Shown: piece by piece, positions 9,107 through 18,245 of the stretch
Layout: the number at the start of each line of letters is the position of its first letter
Numbering within the stretch: the first letter of the stretch is position 1
Assembly: GCA_029552745.1 (NCBI GenBank)
Contig: JAKPDK010000185.1
Coordinates: 1-46,530 of the forward strand
DNA from: Candidatus Hydrogenedentota bacterium
Lineage (GTDB): Bacteria > Hydrogenedentota > Hydrogenedentia > Hydrogenedentales > SLHB01
Direction: 5' to 3'
DNA: 46,530 nucleotides
Translations under genes and position numbers: made by a program
Notes under the pieces: model-generated
Database searches by the model: none
What the model saw: only the letters and a program-made list of their open reading frames with translations
Told to the model about the DNA's origin: nothing

Positions 9107-9135
9107 TTGACATTCCTTAAAATGAACTCCAAAAT
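9107..9135 (+). promoter_or_regulatory. Candidate sigma-70 promoter for fabI operon
   Basis: A perfect -35 TTGACA (9107-9112), a 17-bp spacer and CAAAAT (9130-9135) as -10 lie about 50 bp upstream of the fabI ATG. A GAGGA ribosome-binding site at 9171-9175 precedes the ATG by 9 nt. The -10 is only a four-of-six match. Confidence 0.45.
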
Positions 9136-9184
9136 CTCACTACTTCTATTTACGAAACCATGCAACAGACGAGGATAAAAACTT

Positions 9185-10009
9185 ATGTTATCTGGCAAAA
9201 GAGGCGTCGTTTTGGGAGTGGCAAATGAACGGTCTATTGCCTGGGGCTGCGCCAAAGCATGCGCAGAACACGGCGCCTGTTTAGCATTCACCTATCTCGG
9301 TGATGCACAAAAAAAACGAGTCAGCCGATTGATCGAAAGTGAACTTCCCGGTTCTCTCCTGTTTCCGTGTGATGTCGCCCGAGATGAGGACATTATTTCC
9401 CTTTTCTCATCCATCGCGGATGCCTGGGGGACTCTAGACTTTGTTATTCATTCTGTGGCATTTGCCCACAGAGAAGACTTGGGCGGCGCTTTTGTAAAGA
9501 CCCCTCGCTCGAATTTTTTGCTCGCACTCGACATTTCCGCGTATTCGTTCGTGGCGGTGGCGCGTGAAGCCTCCCGACTTATGACCCAAGGCGGGGCAAT
9601 CGTCACCATGAGTTATTTCGGCGCGGAAAAAGTCGTCCCCCGTTATAATGTCATGGGCGTGGCGAAAGCAGCCCTAGAAGCTTGTGTACGCTATCTCGCT
9701 TACGACCTTGGGCCTGCGGGGATCCGCGTGAATTGCGTAAGCGCAGGACCTATCCGAACGTTGTCGTCATCCGCAATTCCAGGCATGAAACACATGTTGG
9801 ATATCGTCGAGAAATGGGCACCTCTTCAACGAAACGTCACCCAAGAAGAAGTGGGAAGAACGACGGCTTTTCTTGTATCCGACTTGTCTGCTGGAATCAC
9901 GGGTGAGGTGATTCATGTGGACTCTGGCTATAACATTCTTGGATTCACTGCGTTGGGTGAAGAGGGCAAAGAGAATGCGCGTCCAGATGAAAATGGAGCT
10001 GCCTCATGA
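9185..10009 (+). CDS. fabI: Enoyl-[acyl-carrier-protein] reductase (NADH)
   Basis: Last step of each fatty-acid elongation cycle in type II synthesis. The 274-residue SDR protein carries the FabI-type NAD loop GVANERSIAWG near 11-21. It has the MSYFGAEKV segment with Y144 and the catalytic Y154-x6-K161 in RYNVMGVAKAALEACVRYLA, very like classical FabI. The C-terminus has a short charged extension of about 20 residues. It heads a four-gene operon and overlaps the next gene by the ATGA of stop and start. The association with a kinase and a glycosyltransferase rather than with other fab genes is unusual. Confidence 0.95.
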   Translation: MLSGKRGVVLGVANERSIAWGCAKACAEHGACLAFTYLGDAQKKRVSRLIESELPGSLLFPCDVARDEDIISLFSSIADAWGTLDFVIHSVAFAHREDLGGAFVKTPRSNFLLALDISAYSFVAVAREASRLMTQGGAIVTMSYFGAEKVVPRYNVMGVAKAALEACVRYLAYDLGPAGIRVNCVSAGPIRTLSSSAIPGMKHMLDIVEKWAPLQRNVTQEEVGRTTAFLVSDLSAGITGEVIHVDSGYNILGFTALGEEGKENARPDENGAAS

Positions 10010-10965
10010 CTTCTTCAAGCGAGAAAACCTTACTACCCACAGAGTTACTCCAGGCTTGTGTCAGAGCATACCGTCCGTATCGCTCCATTCGGTTTCAACG
10101 AATATTTACCGGAAAATTCAATACATCGTTTTACGTCTCTGCCGACGACGAGGAACTCGTACTTCGCATTGCTCCTCCTTCCGATTCTGTCTTTCTTTTC
10201 TATGAGCGGGACATGATGAAGCAAGAACCCGCCATTCATGAGACGGTCTTAAAAAACACGGAGGTGCCGATAGCTCCTATCCTTTTTTTCGACGATTCCC
10301 GCAAAATCCTGGGAAGGGACTTTCTGTTGATGAAGCGCCTTCCCGGCAGACCGGTTTCTGAATGTGCCTCCCCAAATGTAGACAGCATTTATCACGAAGT
10401 AGGGCAGCACCTCGCCCGCGTACACCAAATAACCTCTTCAAATTATGGTTACATCGGCGCCCATCGGCCAATGGAGCCCCAGTCAACATGGAATGAAGCT
10501 TTTAGAATTATGTGGGGAAAACTCCTCCAGGATGTCGCGTCTGTCGGGTATTACAACCAAGAGGAGATCGAGTTTCTTACTGAATTACTCGAAGAAAAAT
10601 GGCACTATTTCGACCGCAATGTCCCGGCCTCTCTTTTGCACATGGATATCTGGGACCAAAATATCTTAACGGACGGCAATCACGTCACTGGTATTGTAGA
10701 CTGGGACCGCGCTTTGTGGGGTGACCCAGAAATTGAGTTTGCTGTTCTGGACTACTGTGGCATTTCAACGGATGCCTTCTGGGAGGGTTACGGCACGCGG
10801 CGCGATACTTCTGAAAAAGCCCGTATACGCAACCTTTTCTACCTGCTCTACGAAATACAGAAGTATATCGTTATTCGTCATGGCAGAAATCGTGACGCAA
10901 AGTCTGCCGCAGCTTATAAAGAACATTGCATGACGTTGGCGCGGCAAATCAGTTTGATAGGTTAG
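10006..10965 (+). CDS. Aminoglycoside phosphotransferase-family small-molecule kinase
   Basis: A 319-residue protein of the APH/choline-kinase-like fold. The phosphotransfer loop is LLHMDIWDQNIL, with D214 and N219 matching the family HxDxxxxN, and the metal-binding segment IVDWDRALWGDPEIE has D232. Substrates in this family range from antibiotics to homoserine, choline and sugars, and nothing here picks one. Its start overlaps the fabI stop (ATGA) and the glycosyltransferase starts 4 nt after it, so the proteins are made together. A role in phosphorylating a sugar or lipid precursor for the next enzyme is inference. Confidence 0.82.
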   Translation: MTSSSEKTLLPTELLQACVRAYRPYRSIRFQRIFTGKFNTSFYVSADDEELVLRIAPPSDSVFLFYERDMMKQEPAIHETVLKNTEVPIAPILFFDDSRKILGRDFLLMKRLPGRPVSECASPNVDSIYHEVGQHLARVHQITSSNYGYIGAHRPMEPQSTWNEAFRIMWGKLLQDVASVGYYNQEEIEFLTELLEEKWHYFDRNVPASLLHMDIWDQNILTDGNHVTGIVDWDRALWGDPEIEFAVLDYCGISTDAFWEGYGTRRDTSEKARIRNLFYLLYEIQKYIVIRHGRNRDAKSAAAYKEHCMTLARQISLIG

Positions 10966-10969
10966 ACGA

Positions 10970-11824
10970 ATGGATTACATTCATAAAGAAAGATTCCCGT
11001 TGCCCGATGTATCCATTATCATTCCAGTGCGTATAGACCACGCCGACAGAAAAGAGAATCTTCAAACATTATTACGCTATTTCTCCACGTTTTTTTCCAG
11101 TTTGGATATTTTTGTCGTGGAGGCAGGTACGGAGAAAACATGCGAAGAAATCGCTCACAATTTCCAGACCCAGTACGAATTCCTCTACACGGAGGACCCT
11201 TTCCCGAAATGTCGCCTAGTGAACCGAGCGGCAAGCGCCAGTCTGCGCAACATAATCGCAATGCATGACGTGGATGTTCTCTTTCATCCTCAAGCAATCG
11301 TCACATTGGTAGAAGCATTTCGTCAGAACCCCAGGTGTGCGTATGGCTTACCCTACAATGGAGTATTCTTAGACGTTGATGAACCTACAAGAAGCGCCCT
11401 GGTAGCCACGTTTGATTTTTCAAAGGTCCCCTTGGTCATTTCCGGTGAGCTGCACCGTAACTATGCACCCGGAGTGGTCTGCGTTAACCCTTATTCGGTC
11501 GGTGGAGCCAACTACTTTCGGAGCACAACATTTTGGGAACTCGGGGGCTTCAACGAACATTTTGTTTCGTGTGTTTGGGAAGACTATGAAATGGAAGCAA
11601 GATTTGTAAAAATGGGCTACCCCCCTGCCGTGATAAAAGATGCAAACGCACTCCATCTGCACCATAAACGCGTTAGTGACGAGGAAACGAAACAGTACGA
11701 AGAATTCAATAGGAGACTTTATGAGAGTATTTGTAACATGACACGGGAAGAATTAGCCGACTATATTCAAAAAGAATTGTTACCAGGCAACCCGCGACGT
11801 TCTGAAGTGACAAAGGAGGAATAG
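10970..11824 (+). CDS. Glycosyltransferase family 2-like, galactosyltransferase-type C-terminus
   Basis: A 284-residue GT-A fold protein. The start PDVSIIIPVRIDHADRKENL is the nucleotide-sugar binding strand. MHDVDVLFHP near 101-110 supplies the DxD metal motif. GGFNEHFVSCVWEDYEMEAR near 193-212 has the W-E-D acidic motif typical of the GT7 C-terminal/GT2 group. No membrane segment is visible, so it acts in the cytoplasm or peripherally. It sits 4 nt after the kinase gene and 2 nt before the cyclophilin-like gene, in the fabI operon. The acceptor is unknown. Confidence 0.82.
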   Translation: MDYIHKERFPLPDVSIIIPVRIDHADRKENLQTLLRYFSTFFSSLDIFVVEAGTEKTCEEIAHNFQTQYEFLYTEDPFPKCRLVNRAASASLRNIIAMHDVDVLFHPQAIVTLVEAFRQNPRCAYGLPYNGVFLDVDEPTRSALVATFDFSKVPLVISGELHRNYAPGVVCVNPYSVGGANYFRSTTFWELGGFNEHFVSCVWEDYEMEARFVKMGYPPAVIKDANALHLHHKRVSDEETKQYEEFNRRLYESICNMTREELADYIQKELLPGNPRRSEVTKEE

Positions 11825-11826
11825 AC

Positions 11827-12201
11827 ATGCGGATCCGCATTTCTTGGAAATCAGGCGAAGTCTATGGGACGTTGATAGATACACCGACATCTCGCGCAAT
11901 ATACAACGCGTCACCATTCACGTCCGTCGCCCATACTTGGGGGGAAGAAGTGTACTTTAGTGTACCTGTGGAAGTATCTCTTGAAAGTAATGCGAAGCAG
12001 GTTGTGGAACCGGGCACGATCTGTTTTTGGGTACAAGGATCCTCGTTGGCTTTGCCGTTTGGTCCCACTCCAGTTTCGGAGGGCAAAGAGTGTCGGTTGG
12101 TCACGGCTGTAAACGTGTTGGGAAAACTGGAAGGAGACCCGCGCGTTCTGGCTTCTATCCAAGAAGAAGACCGCATCTGCGTCGAAACGGTGGACGACTA
12201 G
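11827..12201 (+). CDS. Cyclophilin-like fold protein (TM1367-type)
   Basis: A 124-residue protein of the small cyclophilin-like family, whose structural prototype is Thermotoga TM1367. The conserved features are the N-terminal strand pair, NTWGEE-like AHTWGEEVYFSVPV near 36-49, the FWVQGSSLALPFGPTP loop near 67-82 and SAVNVIG-like TAVNVLGKL near 97. Prolyl isomerase catalytic residues are not evident and no biochemical role is known for the family. An AGGAGG ribosome-binding site lies within the end of the upstream glycosyltransferase. It is the last gene of the fabI operon and converges on the transporter gene 9 bp away. Confidence 0.8.
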   Translation: MRIRISWKSGEVYGTLIDTPTSRAIYNASPFTSVAHTWGEEVYFSVPVEVSLESNAKQVVEPGTICFWVQGSSLALPFGPTPVSEGKECRLVTAVNVLGKLEGDPRVLASIQEEDRICVETVDD

Positions 12202-12210
12202 CCGGAAATT

Positions 12211-13896
12211 TCAACTCACTCCATACAACATGAGCATCAAAAATTGCGCCGTCAGGATACGTAGAATCATCGTCAACGGATAAACAGCGGCATAAGCCAC
12301 GTAGGGCGATTCTGAACCTGTCAAGGAACCCGCGAATGCCAATGCCGGTGGGTCTGTCATAGAACCCGCCAATAAACCGCAAATCACTACAAAATTCATG
12401 TGCAAAACAATCCGTGCAAAAAACGACACAATCACCAAAGGCAGTAGGGTGACAACCGCCCCCCAAAGCATCCACGACAGCCCACCTTCATGAACCAGGC
12501 TTTCCACAAATCCGTCTCCGGCTTTCAAACCCACAGCGGCTAAAAACAGGATAATACCCAAGTCACGAAGCATAAAGTTGGCGCCCGCAGGTACAAACCA
12601 CATGAGGGGACCTATACGCCGCAAACTCCCCGCGATAATCGCAACGATCAACGGACCTCCCGCAAGCCCGAGTTTCACCGGGGCAGAAAGTCCCGGTACA
12701 GGTAACGGTAAAGTGCCCAATAAAACACCCACCGCAATACCGAGAAAAAACGGTATGATCTCCGTACGCTCCAAACGTTGTGCGGAATCTCCGAGTACTT
12801 TGGCTGCCGCGTCCAGAGATTTTTCCTCGCCCACGGCTATGACCGAATCTCCAAACTGAAGTCTTACCCCGGGACCGGGAGTGAGGTCAACATCCCCCCG
12901 CCGAACACGAGTGATCTGAACTGAGAGTTCGGCATCCAGGTCAAGATCATCAACCGTCTTTCCCACGACTTCCTTGCGCGTAACTAGGATACGACGGCTC
13001 CGGATAGCCCCATGCATTTCGTGCAAGTCGAGTTCACTCTCGCGCCCCAGAACAGATTCCAACGCTCGCAATTTATGCCGCTGCCCTACGGCTAAAACAA
13101 CGTCTCCCGTGTGCAACCGCGTCTCTGGGGTTATTACGGATACCTCACCCTGGTGAAAAAGTCGGGCAAGAACCAAACCGTCCCGCGCTTCAGGTATTTC
13201 TGTTATCAATGCCCCATCGTATTTTGGGTTTTCAATCTTGATGTTTCTCCTTTCCACTGGCCGGGCATCCCGGCACAACAAACGGCTCAGTTCGTGATTT
13301 TCGTGCGCCACGTCCACTCGAAAAACTTTCTTGACAAACAACATCGTTAGAATTATCCCGAATACACCAAAAGGATAGGCAACGGCATAACCCTGGGCTG
13401 GACGTTTGATCACCTTTTCCTCTTCCGACGCCAAGTCTTTCAATACTGTTTGCGCCGCCGCAAGGCTGGGCGTATTTGTGGTAGCTCCCGAAAAAACTCC
13501 TACGGCAATAGGCGCACCCAATTTTCCCCAAAAAATTGCCGCAACAATAAGGATAGCAGCCAGCGCGACATTGGCTGCCGCCAGCAAATTCAACGCCAAC
13601 CCTTCTTTGCGTAACGAAGAGAAAAATCCTGGCGCCACTTGCAATCCGACGGCATAGACAAAAAGGATCAAACCAAAATCGCGCACAAAATCAAAAACGT
13701 GATGTTCCACTTGGATATGAAAATGGCCAAAAAGCAAACCGACAAACAGAACACCTGCTATGCCCAGGCGAACACCAAAAAAACGAAAGGAACCTAAAGC
13801 ACAACCGGCAGCCGCAATAATCCCTATGAGAAAAACCGCGCCCGCAACTGTCTCCGGACGCAAGGCTTCAAACCAAGAGGACATAATCTCCCCCAT
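12211..13896 (-). CDS. AspT/YidE/YbjL-family transporter with two TrkA-C domains
   Basis: A 561-residue membrane protein built as two hydrophobic blocks (about 15-185 and 385-561) around a cytoplasmic centre holding two TrkA-C/RCK-C regulatory domains (about 215-290 and 300-370, each ending in a GD-x-V-x-A-V-G strand). This is the layout of aspartate:alanine exchanger AspT and its YidE/YbjL relatives. The glycine-rich GVFSGATTNTPSLAAAQ near 133-149 and its counterpart GLLAGSMTDPPALAFAG near 509 are the paired transport signatures. The substrate cannot be assigned. A second ATG at 13884 is an alternative start. It lies downstream of the fba terminator and so probably has its own promoter in the short gap. 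Confidence 0.85.
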   Translation of the reverse strand: MGEIMSSWFEALRPETVAGAVFLIGIIAAAGCALGSFRFFGVRLGIAGVLFVGLLFGHFHIQVEHHVFDFVRDFGLILFVYAVGLQVAPGFFSSLRKEGLALNLLAAANVALAAILIVAAIFWGKLGAPIAVGVFSGATTNTPSLAAAQTVLKDLASEEEKVIKRPAQGYAVAYPFGVFGIILTMLFVKKVFRVDVAHENHELSRLLCRDARPVERRNIKIENPKYDGALITEIPEARDGLVLARLFHQGEVSVITPETRLHTGDVVLAVGQRHKLRALESVLGRESELDLHEMHGAIRSRRILVTRKEVVGKTVDDLDLDAELSVQITRVRRGDVDLTPGPGVRLQFGDSVIAVGEEKSLDAAAKVLGDSAQRLERTEIIPFFLGIAVGVLLGTLPLPVPGLSAPVKLGLAGGPLIVAIIAGSLRRIGPLMWFVPAGANFMLRDLGIILFLAAVGLKAGDGFVESLVHEGGLSWMLWGAVVTLLPLVIVSFFARIVLHMNFVVICGLLAGSMTDPPALAFAGSLTGSESPYVAYAAVYPLTMILRILTAQFLMLMLYGVS

Positions 13897-13950
13897 TATT
13901 TTCTCGTAATTGTCAACACCATAAACTCTAGCACGGTACTAAAATGTAAG

Positions 13951-13974
13951 AAAAAAGCCCCTTTGCAGGGGCTT
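13951..13974 (-). terminator. Rho-independent terminator downstream of fba
   Basis: On the minus strand a perfect 7-bp stem AAGCCCC/GGGGCTT with a 6-nt loop is followed directly by a run of T residues. It lies 27 bp after the fba stop codon and before the transporter gene. Confidence 0.85.
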
Positions 13975-14001
13975 GGCTCGTGGTCTTAACTCTAAAAGAT
14001 T

Positions 14002-15051
14002 TTACTTTTTGGCAGATGCGTAGATCTTTTTCATGTCGTCCAGCGTCATCGGTTTGTAATCGCCGGCATGTCCAGCTTGCCCGAACGCAATCATCCGCTC
14101 GATGTATACTTTCTTGGCGGCTTCACGTGCCGGCCCCAGCCAGTCACGCGGGTCAAACTTCGAGGGATTCTCGAAGAGAAACTTGCGAACCGCACCCGTC
14201 ATTGCCAAACGACTGTCAGTATCCACGTTGATCTTTCTCACGCCGTGACGGATACCGTCCTGAATTTGTTCTAGCGGAATACCGTAGGTACCCGGCATTT
14301 TTCCGCCATATTGATTAATGATGTCAACCAGCTCCTTGGGCACCGAACTCGAGCCATGCATCACCATATGACAGTTGGGCATCCGACGGTGGATTTCGTG
14401 GATCCTCTCCATTGCCAACTTCGGAGGCAACACCTCCCCCGTTTTCGGATCTTTGCGACCAGACTTATAGGCGCCATGACTTGTACCAATAGCGACCGCA
14501 AGAGCATCGATACCCGTCTTTGCCACGAAATCAGCCGCTTGGTCCGGGTCGGTCAGATGGGCATTGAGATCATCGTCCTTTAAATTGGCACCATGGCCGT
14601 CCTCGATACCGCCCAAGCAACCAAGTTCACCCTCAACAGTTATCCCGAGGGGATGAGCCATTTCAACCGCTGCCAGCGTGATCGCAACGTTTTGCTCATA
14701 GGAATTGGGGGTTTTACCGTCCTCCGCTAAGGACCCATCCATCATGACAGATGTAAATCCCAAATCGATTGCCTTTTTCAACGTTTCTAAACTATTGCCA
14801 TGGTCGAGGTGCATCGCTACCGGGATATGCGGAAACTCCTCTACCGCCGCTTCCATAAGCTTCTTCAAATAGATCATGCGGCTATACTTGAGCGCTCCCC
14901 GACTGGCTTGGATAATCACCGGACTGTTCGTTTCATTGGCCGCTTCCATAATGGCTTGAATCTGTTCCATATTGTTGACATTGAAAGCGCCGACTCCATA
15001 ACCACCTTTAGCGGCTTCATCCAGAATCTGTCTCATCGGTACTAATGGCAT
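14002..15051 (-). CDS. fba: Fructose-1,6-bisphosphate aldolase, class II
   Basis: Zinc-dependent aldolase of glycolysis and gluconeogenesis. The start at 15051 is preferred over an ATG at 15057 because AAGGAG then stands 8 nt away instead of 2, giving 349 residues. VGAFNVNNMEQ near 20 and MHLDHGNS near 80 (zinc-binding His and catalytic Asp) mark the class II family. EGELGCLGG, AIGTSHGAYK (zinc His), MHGSSSVPKE (zinc His) and GVRKINVDTDSR (phosphate site) follow in order. It is a complete gene with a strong terminator and stands alone on the minus strand. Confidence 0.96.
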   Translation of the reverse strand: MPLVPMRQILDEAAKGGYGVGAFNVNNMEQIQAIMEAANETNSPVIIQASRGALKYSRMIYLKKLMEAAVEEFPHIPVAMHLDHGNSLETLKKAIDLGFTSVMMDGSLAEDGKTPNSYEQNVAITLAAVEMAHPLGITVEGELGCLGGIEDGHGANLKDDDLNAHLTDPDQAADFVAKTGIDALAVAIGTSHGAYKSGRKDPKTGEVLPPKLAMERIHEIHRRMPNCHMVMHGSSSVPKELVDIINQYGGKMPGTYGIPLEQIQDGIRHGVRKINVDTDSRLAMTGAVRKFLFENPSKFDPRDWLGPAREAAKKVYIERMIAFGQAGHAGDYKPMTLDDMKKIYASAKK

Positions 15052-15193
15052 GGTCATCTCTCCTTGCTCGAATTGCCTAAGAACGTTACAACACCACCTG
15101 TTGAGAAGAACGCATACAACATCACGCTCAAAAACCTCGCTTTGGGCGGGACATAGAACGGGGAATACTCTGCGTCTTCACACAGAAAGAACA

Positions 15194-15208
15194 GCGTATA
15201 GTATACGC
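15194..15208. other. 15-bp perfect palindrome in the fba-proS gap
   Basis: GCGTATA-G-TATACGC is a perfect dyad with a central G, lying about 140 bp upstream of fba. The rest of 15058-15355 shows no gene. Part of it (near 15275-15295) resembles the flank GAGGTA..CCAGGCTT that precedes the palindromic repeats elsewhere in the window. The dyad could be an operator, but nothing else supports this. Confidence 0.35.
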
Positions 15209-15355
15209 CTGCCGCAAACCAATCGCAAATTAAATCTCTTGGCAAGGGCGTCACCGAGTGAAGCAGAAAATGGGCTGATGGGTTTCTGTAGAGGTACCAG
15301 GCTTTGCATATTCCCATGTTTACAGGCAGAGGGCTTTTCCCTGCACATAGACCCG

Positions 15356-15510
15356 TTGTCATTGCGAGGAGCGAGTCCCTGACGCGACGAATCAATCCCC
15401 TCGTGTCCTTGTAGGGGCGCACCGCTGTGCGTCCTGTCCTGTCCCCGGGCTATCTCCCATCCCCCCAAGGGGATTGCCACGTCGTGCCTAACAGCACTCC
15501 TCGCAATGAC
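15356..15510. repeat. Dispersed palindromic repeat (CATTGCGAGGAGCGA type), copy D
   Basis: The segment opens with GTTGTCATTGCGAGGAGCGA and closes with the inverted form CTCCTCGCAATGAC. It contains GGGGATTGCCACGTCG and a TAGGGGCGCA block in between. Related segments occur at 31164-31424 and 41583-41838. This repeat type is widespread in unrelated bacteria and produces spurious short reading frames in all frames. It sits in a gene-free gap upstream of proS. Confidence 0.85.
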
Positions 15511-15581
15511 AACAGCAGGTTCCAAAAAAGGAAAAGGCTTAACTTCTAAAACTCCCATTAATTCGCAGCCCTTTTCGTCGC

Positions 15582-15611
15582 TTGCGTCAATACCGATTCG
15601 AAAGGTATCCT
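15582..15611 (+). promoter_or_regulatory. Candidate promoter for proS
   Basis: TTGCGT (15582-15587) and TATCCT (15606-15611) with an 18-bp spacer lie about 45 bp before the proS start. Both hexamers are imperfect. GAGGA at 15640-15644 is the likely ribosome-binding site. Confidence 0.35.
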
Positions 15612-15654
15612 TTTACCTTCTAATAACTTAACAACCAGTGAGGATCACGTAGCT

Positions 15655-17397
15655 ATGCGAATGAGTCGTTTAGTTGGCGCACGATACAAAGAACGTCCGG
15701 CTGAAGCAACGTTAGACAGCCACGCCTATCTCTTGCGTGGGGGATACGCCAGACAGGTAGCGAACGGAATCTATTCCCTCTTGCCCCCCGCACTTCGTGT
15801 AGCAAGAAAGATTGAGCAGATCATCCGAGAAGAAATGAACCGAATCGGCGGCCAGGAAGTCTTGATGCCCGTGGTATTACCCAAAGAATTGTGGGAAGAG
15901 TCCGGCAGATACGCCGCCGTCGGAAGCGAACTGGTGCGGTTCAATGATCGAACAGGACACGGCATGGTTCTCGGCATGACCCATGAAGAGGCTGTGGTAC
16001 ATTTGTGTCGAAACGAGATTAAAAGCCACACCCAACTTCCGTTCATGGTCTACCAGATTCAGACCAAATTCCGAGATGAGCCCCGTTCCCGAGGCGGGTT
16101 AATCCGTGTCAGAGAATTCACCATGAAGGATGCCTATTCCTTTCATGCAAACCAGGCAGACCTGGAAGTGTTTTACCGAGAATGCTACCGCGCGTACCAA
16201 CGTATATTTGCGCGTGCGGGGTTACCCCAAGTCGTGGCGGTAGAGTCGGACACGGGGATGATGGGAGGGAAAGTCGCCCACGAGTTCATCCTGTTGACCG
16301 ATGCGGGCGAAGACACGATCGTTATCTGCGAAGAGACAGGGTATATGGCAAATCTGGAGGTTGCTCAGGGGCACATTCAAGCTTACCCCGAGCCCCCGAA
16401 ACCGTTGGAAAAAGTACATACGCCCAACTGTTCTAGTATCGAGGAAGTGGCTAGCTTCTTAGGCATATTGCCTAGACAAACAGCAAAAGTCGTCTTCTAC
16501 GATCAAGATAGCGACGGTAAACTGGTTATGGCTATTATTCGTGGCGACAGAGAAGTCAACGAGGCAAAACTGGCGCGGATTATTCGGGCATTACCACAAC
16601 CAGCGTCGGAAGAGCGCATTCGGAGCGTCGGCGCAGAGCCCGGCTTCGCCTCTCCCATGGGGCTTGATCTGGACAAAATACATTTGGTGGTTGACCATAC
16701 GGTCCGTGAATCAAACAATCTCGTAACCGGCGCCAATGAACGAGATTACCACTATAGAAACTTTAATCTTGACCGAGATGTTCCTGGGGTCGAGACAGTC
16801 GACATTGTGAAGGTGCAACAGGGAGATTTTTCAGCTGATGGGAAAGGCGTGCTGAAGCTAAAACGGGGTATTGAGGTCGGCAATATCTTTCAACTGGGCG
16901 ATAAATACACGCGTGCCATGGGGATGTCTTACACGGACGAACAAGGCAAATCCTGCATTCCAATCATGGGTTGCTACGGCATCGGAGTCGGTAGGCTACT
17001 GAGTTCGACCATGGAGGTTTACCATGATGAGCATGGTCCCATATGGCCCATAACGATCGCCCCGTGGCAGGTGCATTTAAACGCCATAAAAATGGACGCC
17101 CCTGGGGTTCGGGAGACTGCTGAGAGCCTTTACGATCAGTTGAATCAAGCGGGAGTCGAAGTATTATTTGACGACCGTGATGCCCGTCCTGGAGTGCAAT
17201 TCGCAGATGCGGATTTACTCGGCATCCCCTTCCGCCTCATCGTCAGCGAGCGGAATGTAAAGTCCCATGTCGTCGAACTGAAGTATCGCGCCACAGGACA
17301 ATCTGAGAACATAGCGGTCGACACAGCCGTACAGACCGTCAAAAAAGTCATTGAAAACGCCCGACAATCCATAGAATCGGTTGCCGATCAGTACTAA
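15655..17397 (+). CDS. proS: Prolyl-tRNA synthetase, bacterial type with editing insertion
   Basis: Class II synthetase charging tRNA-Pro, 580 residues, which is normal for the bacterial form. Class II motif 2 lies in RSRGGLIRVREFTMKDAYSF near 143-162. The YbaK-like INS editing domain lies at about 240-380 (LPRQTAKVVFYD, IIRGDREVNEAKL), and motif 3 is CYGIGVGRLLSS near 440. The anticodon-binding domain follows (about 470-570). It opens the long plus-strand run and is followed after 45 bp by the amidohydrolase gene. The run may share its transcript. Confidence 0.97.
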   Translation: MRMSRLVGARYKERPAEATLDSHAYLLRGGYARQVANGIYSLLPPALRVARKIEQIIREEMNRIGGQEVLMPVVLPKELWEESGRYAAVGSELVRFNDRTGHGMVLGMTHEEAVVHLCRNEIKSHTQLPFMVYQIQTKFRDEPRSRGGLIRVREFTMKDAYSFHANQADLEVFYRECYRAYQRIFARAGLPQVVAVESDTGMMGGKVAHEFILLTDAGEDTIVICEETGYMANLEVAQGHIQAYPEPPKPLEKVHTPNCSSIEEVASFLGILPRQTAKVVFYDQDSDGKLVMAIIRGDREVNEAKLARIIRALPQPASEERIRSVGAEPGFASPMGLDLDKIHLVVDHTVRESNNLVTGANERDYHYRNFNLDRDVPGVETVDIVKVQQGDFSADGKGVLKLKRGIEVGNIFQLGDKYTRAMGMSYTDEQGKSCIPIMGCYGIGVGRLLSSTMEVYHDEHGPIWPITIAPWQVHLNAIKMDAPGVRETAESLYDQLNQAGVEVLFDDRDARPGVQFADADLLGIPFRLIVSERNVKSHVVELKYRATGQSENIAVDTAVQTVKKVIENARQSIESVADQY

Positions 17398-17442
17398 CAT
17401 ATTTATTGCAGCTGAGGGGAATGAGGTGAAACGAGGACCTCG

Positions 17443-18240
17443 ATGATCATTGATGCTCATACACATATTCATCAAGATGTAGACGGATTAGGAACAAAAT
17501 ACGACGCGCGGATTGATCACTTGCTACAGGCTATGGACCAGGCGGGCGTAACCAAAGCCATCGTTATGGCTGAAGAGGTGGACGTCCCTTATATAAAGCG
17601 AATTAGTAACGAGTTCGTTGCCGAAATCTGTGCGAAACATGAAAACCGTCTCATAGGGTTTGCCTCGGTTCACCCCGGTGACCCAGACGCTCCACGACAG
17701 TTAGAATACGCTTTAGACACCTTGGGACTAAAAGGTCTGAAACTCCATCCGAGGTTTCAGGGCATTGCCGCAGATGATCCACGATGCGTGGAACTGGTGC
17801 AAATAGCAACTTCCCGAAATGTTCCCTGTGCAGTCGACGCTTTTCTGTGGAAACCTTACCCTTTACGCGTTCAGCTTCCTTTGAACATCGACTCGTTGTG
17901 CAAACAAGTCCCAGATGCACGGATCATCATGAACCATGCCGGAGGTTTCCATTTTCTGGATGCCCTAGCCGTCGCAATTGCAAACGACCATGTCTACTTG
18001 GAGCTGTCGGTCACACTCCCCTTCTTTGCCGGCACCCCTTTTGAAGAACAATTCTTATTCGTGCTGAAACAGCTTGGACCTCGGCGTCTTATCTTCGGCT
18101 CGGATCATCCTCAAAAAAGTTTGCCGGTAGTGCTCCAGACCACCCGGGATATGCTTGGAAAGGCAGGGTTCTCCGAAGAGGATGCCCAATGGGTATTAGG
18201 CAAAAATGTCATGAACCTGCTTGGAAATGAAGAATCCTGA
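17443..18240 (+). CDS. Metal-dependent amidohydrolase (Amidohydro_2, TIM barrel)
   Basis: A 265-residue cytosolic TIM-barrel hydrolase. IDAHTHIH at the N-terminus provides the HxH metal ligands (H6, H8), KGLKLHPRF near 92-100 the next ligand region, MNHAGGFHF near 164 another His, and IFGSDHPQ near 216 the conserved catalytic Asp. The family includes decarboxylases and amide or lactone hydrolases, so the reaction is open. Only 5 nt separate it from the ATP-grasp gene, and GAGGT precedes its own start. Together with the ligase and aldolase it forms a likely three-enzyme pathway. Confidence 0.85.
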   Translation: MIIDAHTHIHQDVDGLGTKYDARIDHLLQAMDQAGVTKAIVMAEEVDVPYIKRISNEFVAEICAKHENRLIGFASVHPGDPDAPRQLEYALDTLGLKGLKLHPRFQGIAADDPRCVELVQIATSRNVPCAVDAFLWKPYPLRVQLPLNIDSLCKQVPDARIIMNHAGGFHFLDALAVAIANDHVYLELSVTLPFFAGTPFEEQFLFVLKQLGPRRLIFGSDHPQKSLPVVLQTTRDMLGKAGFSEEDAQWVLGKNVMNLLGNEES

Positions 18241-18245
18241 TTGTC

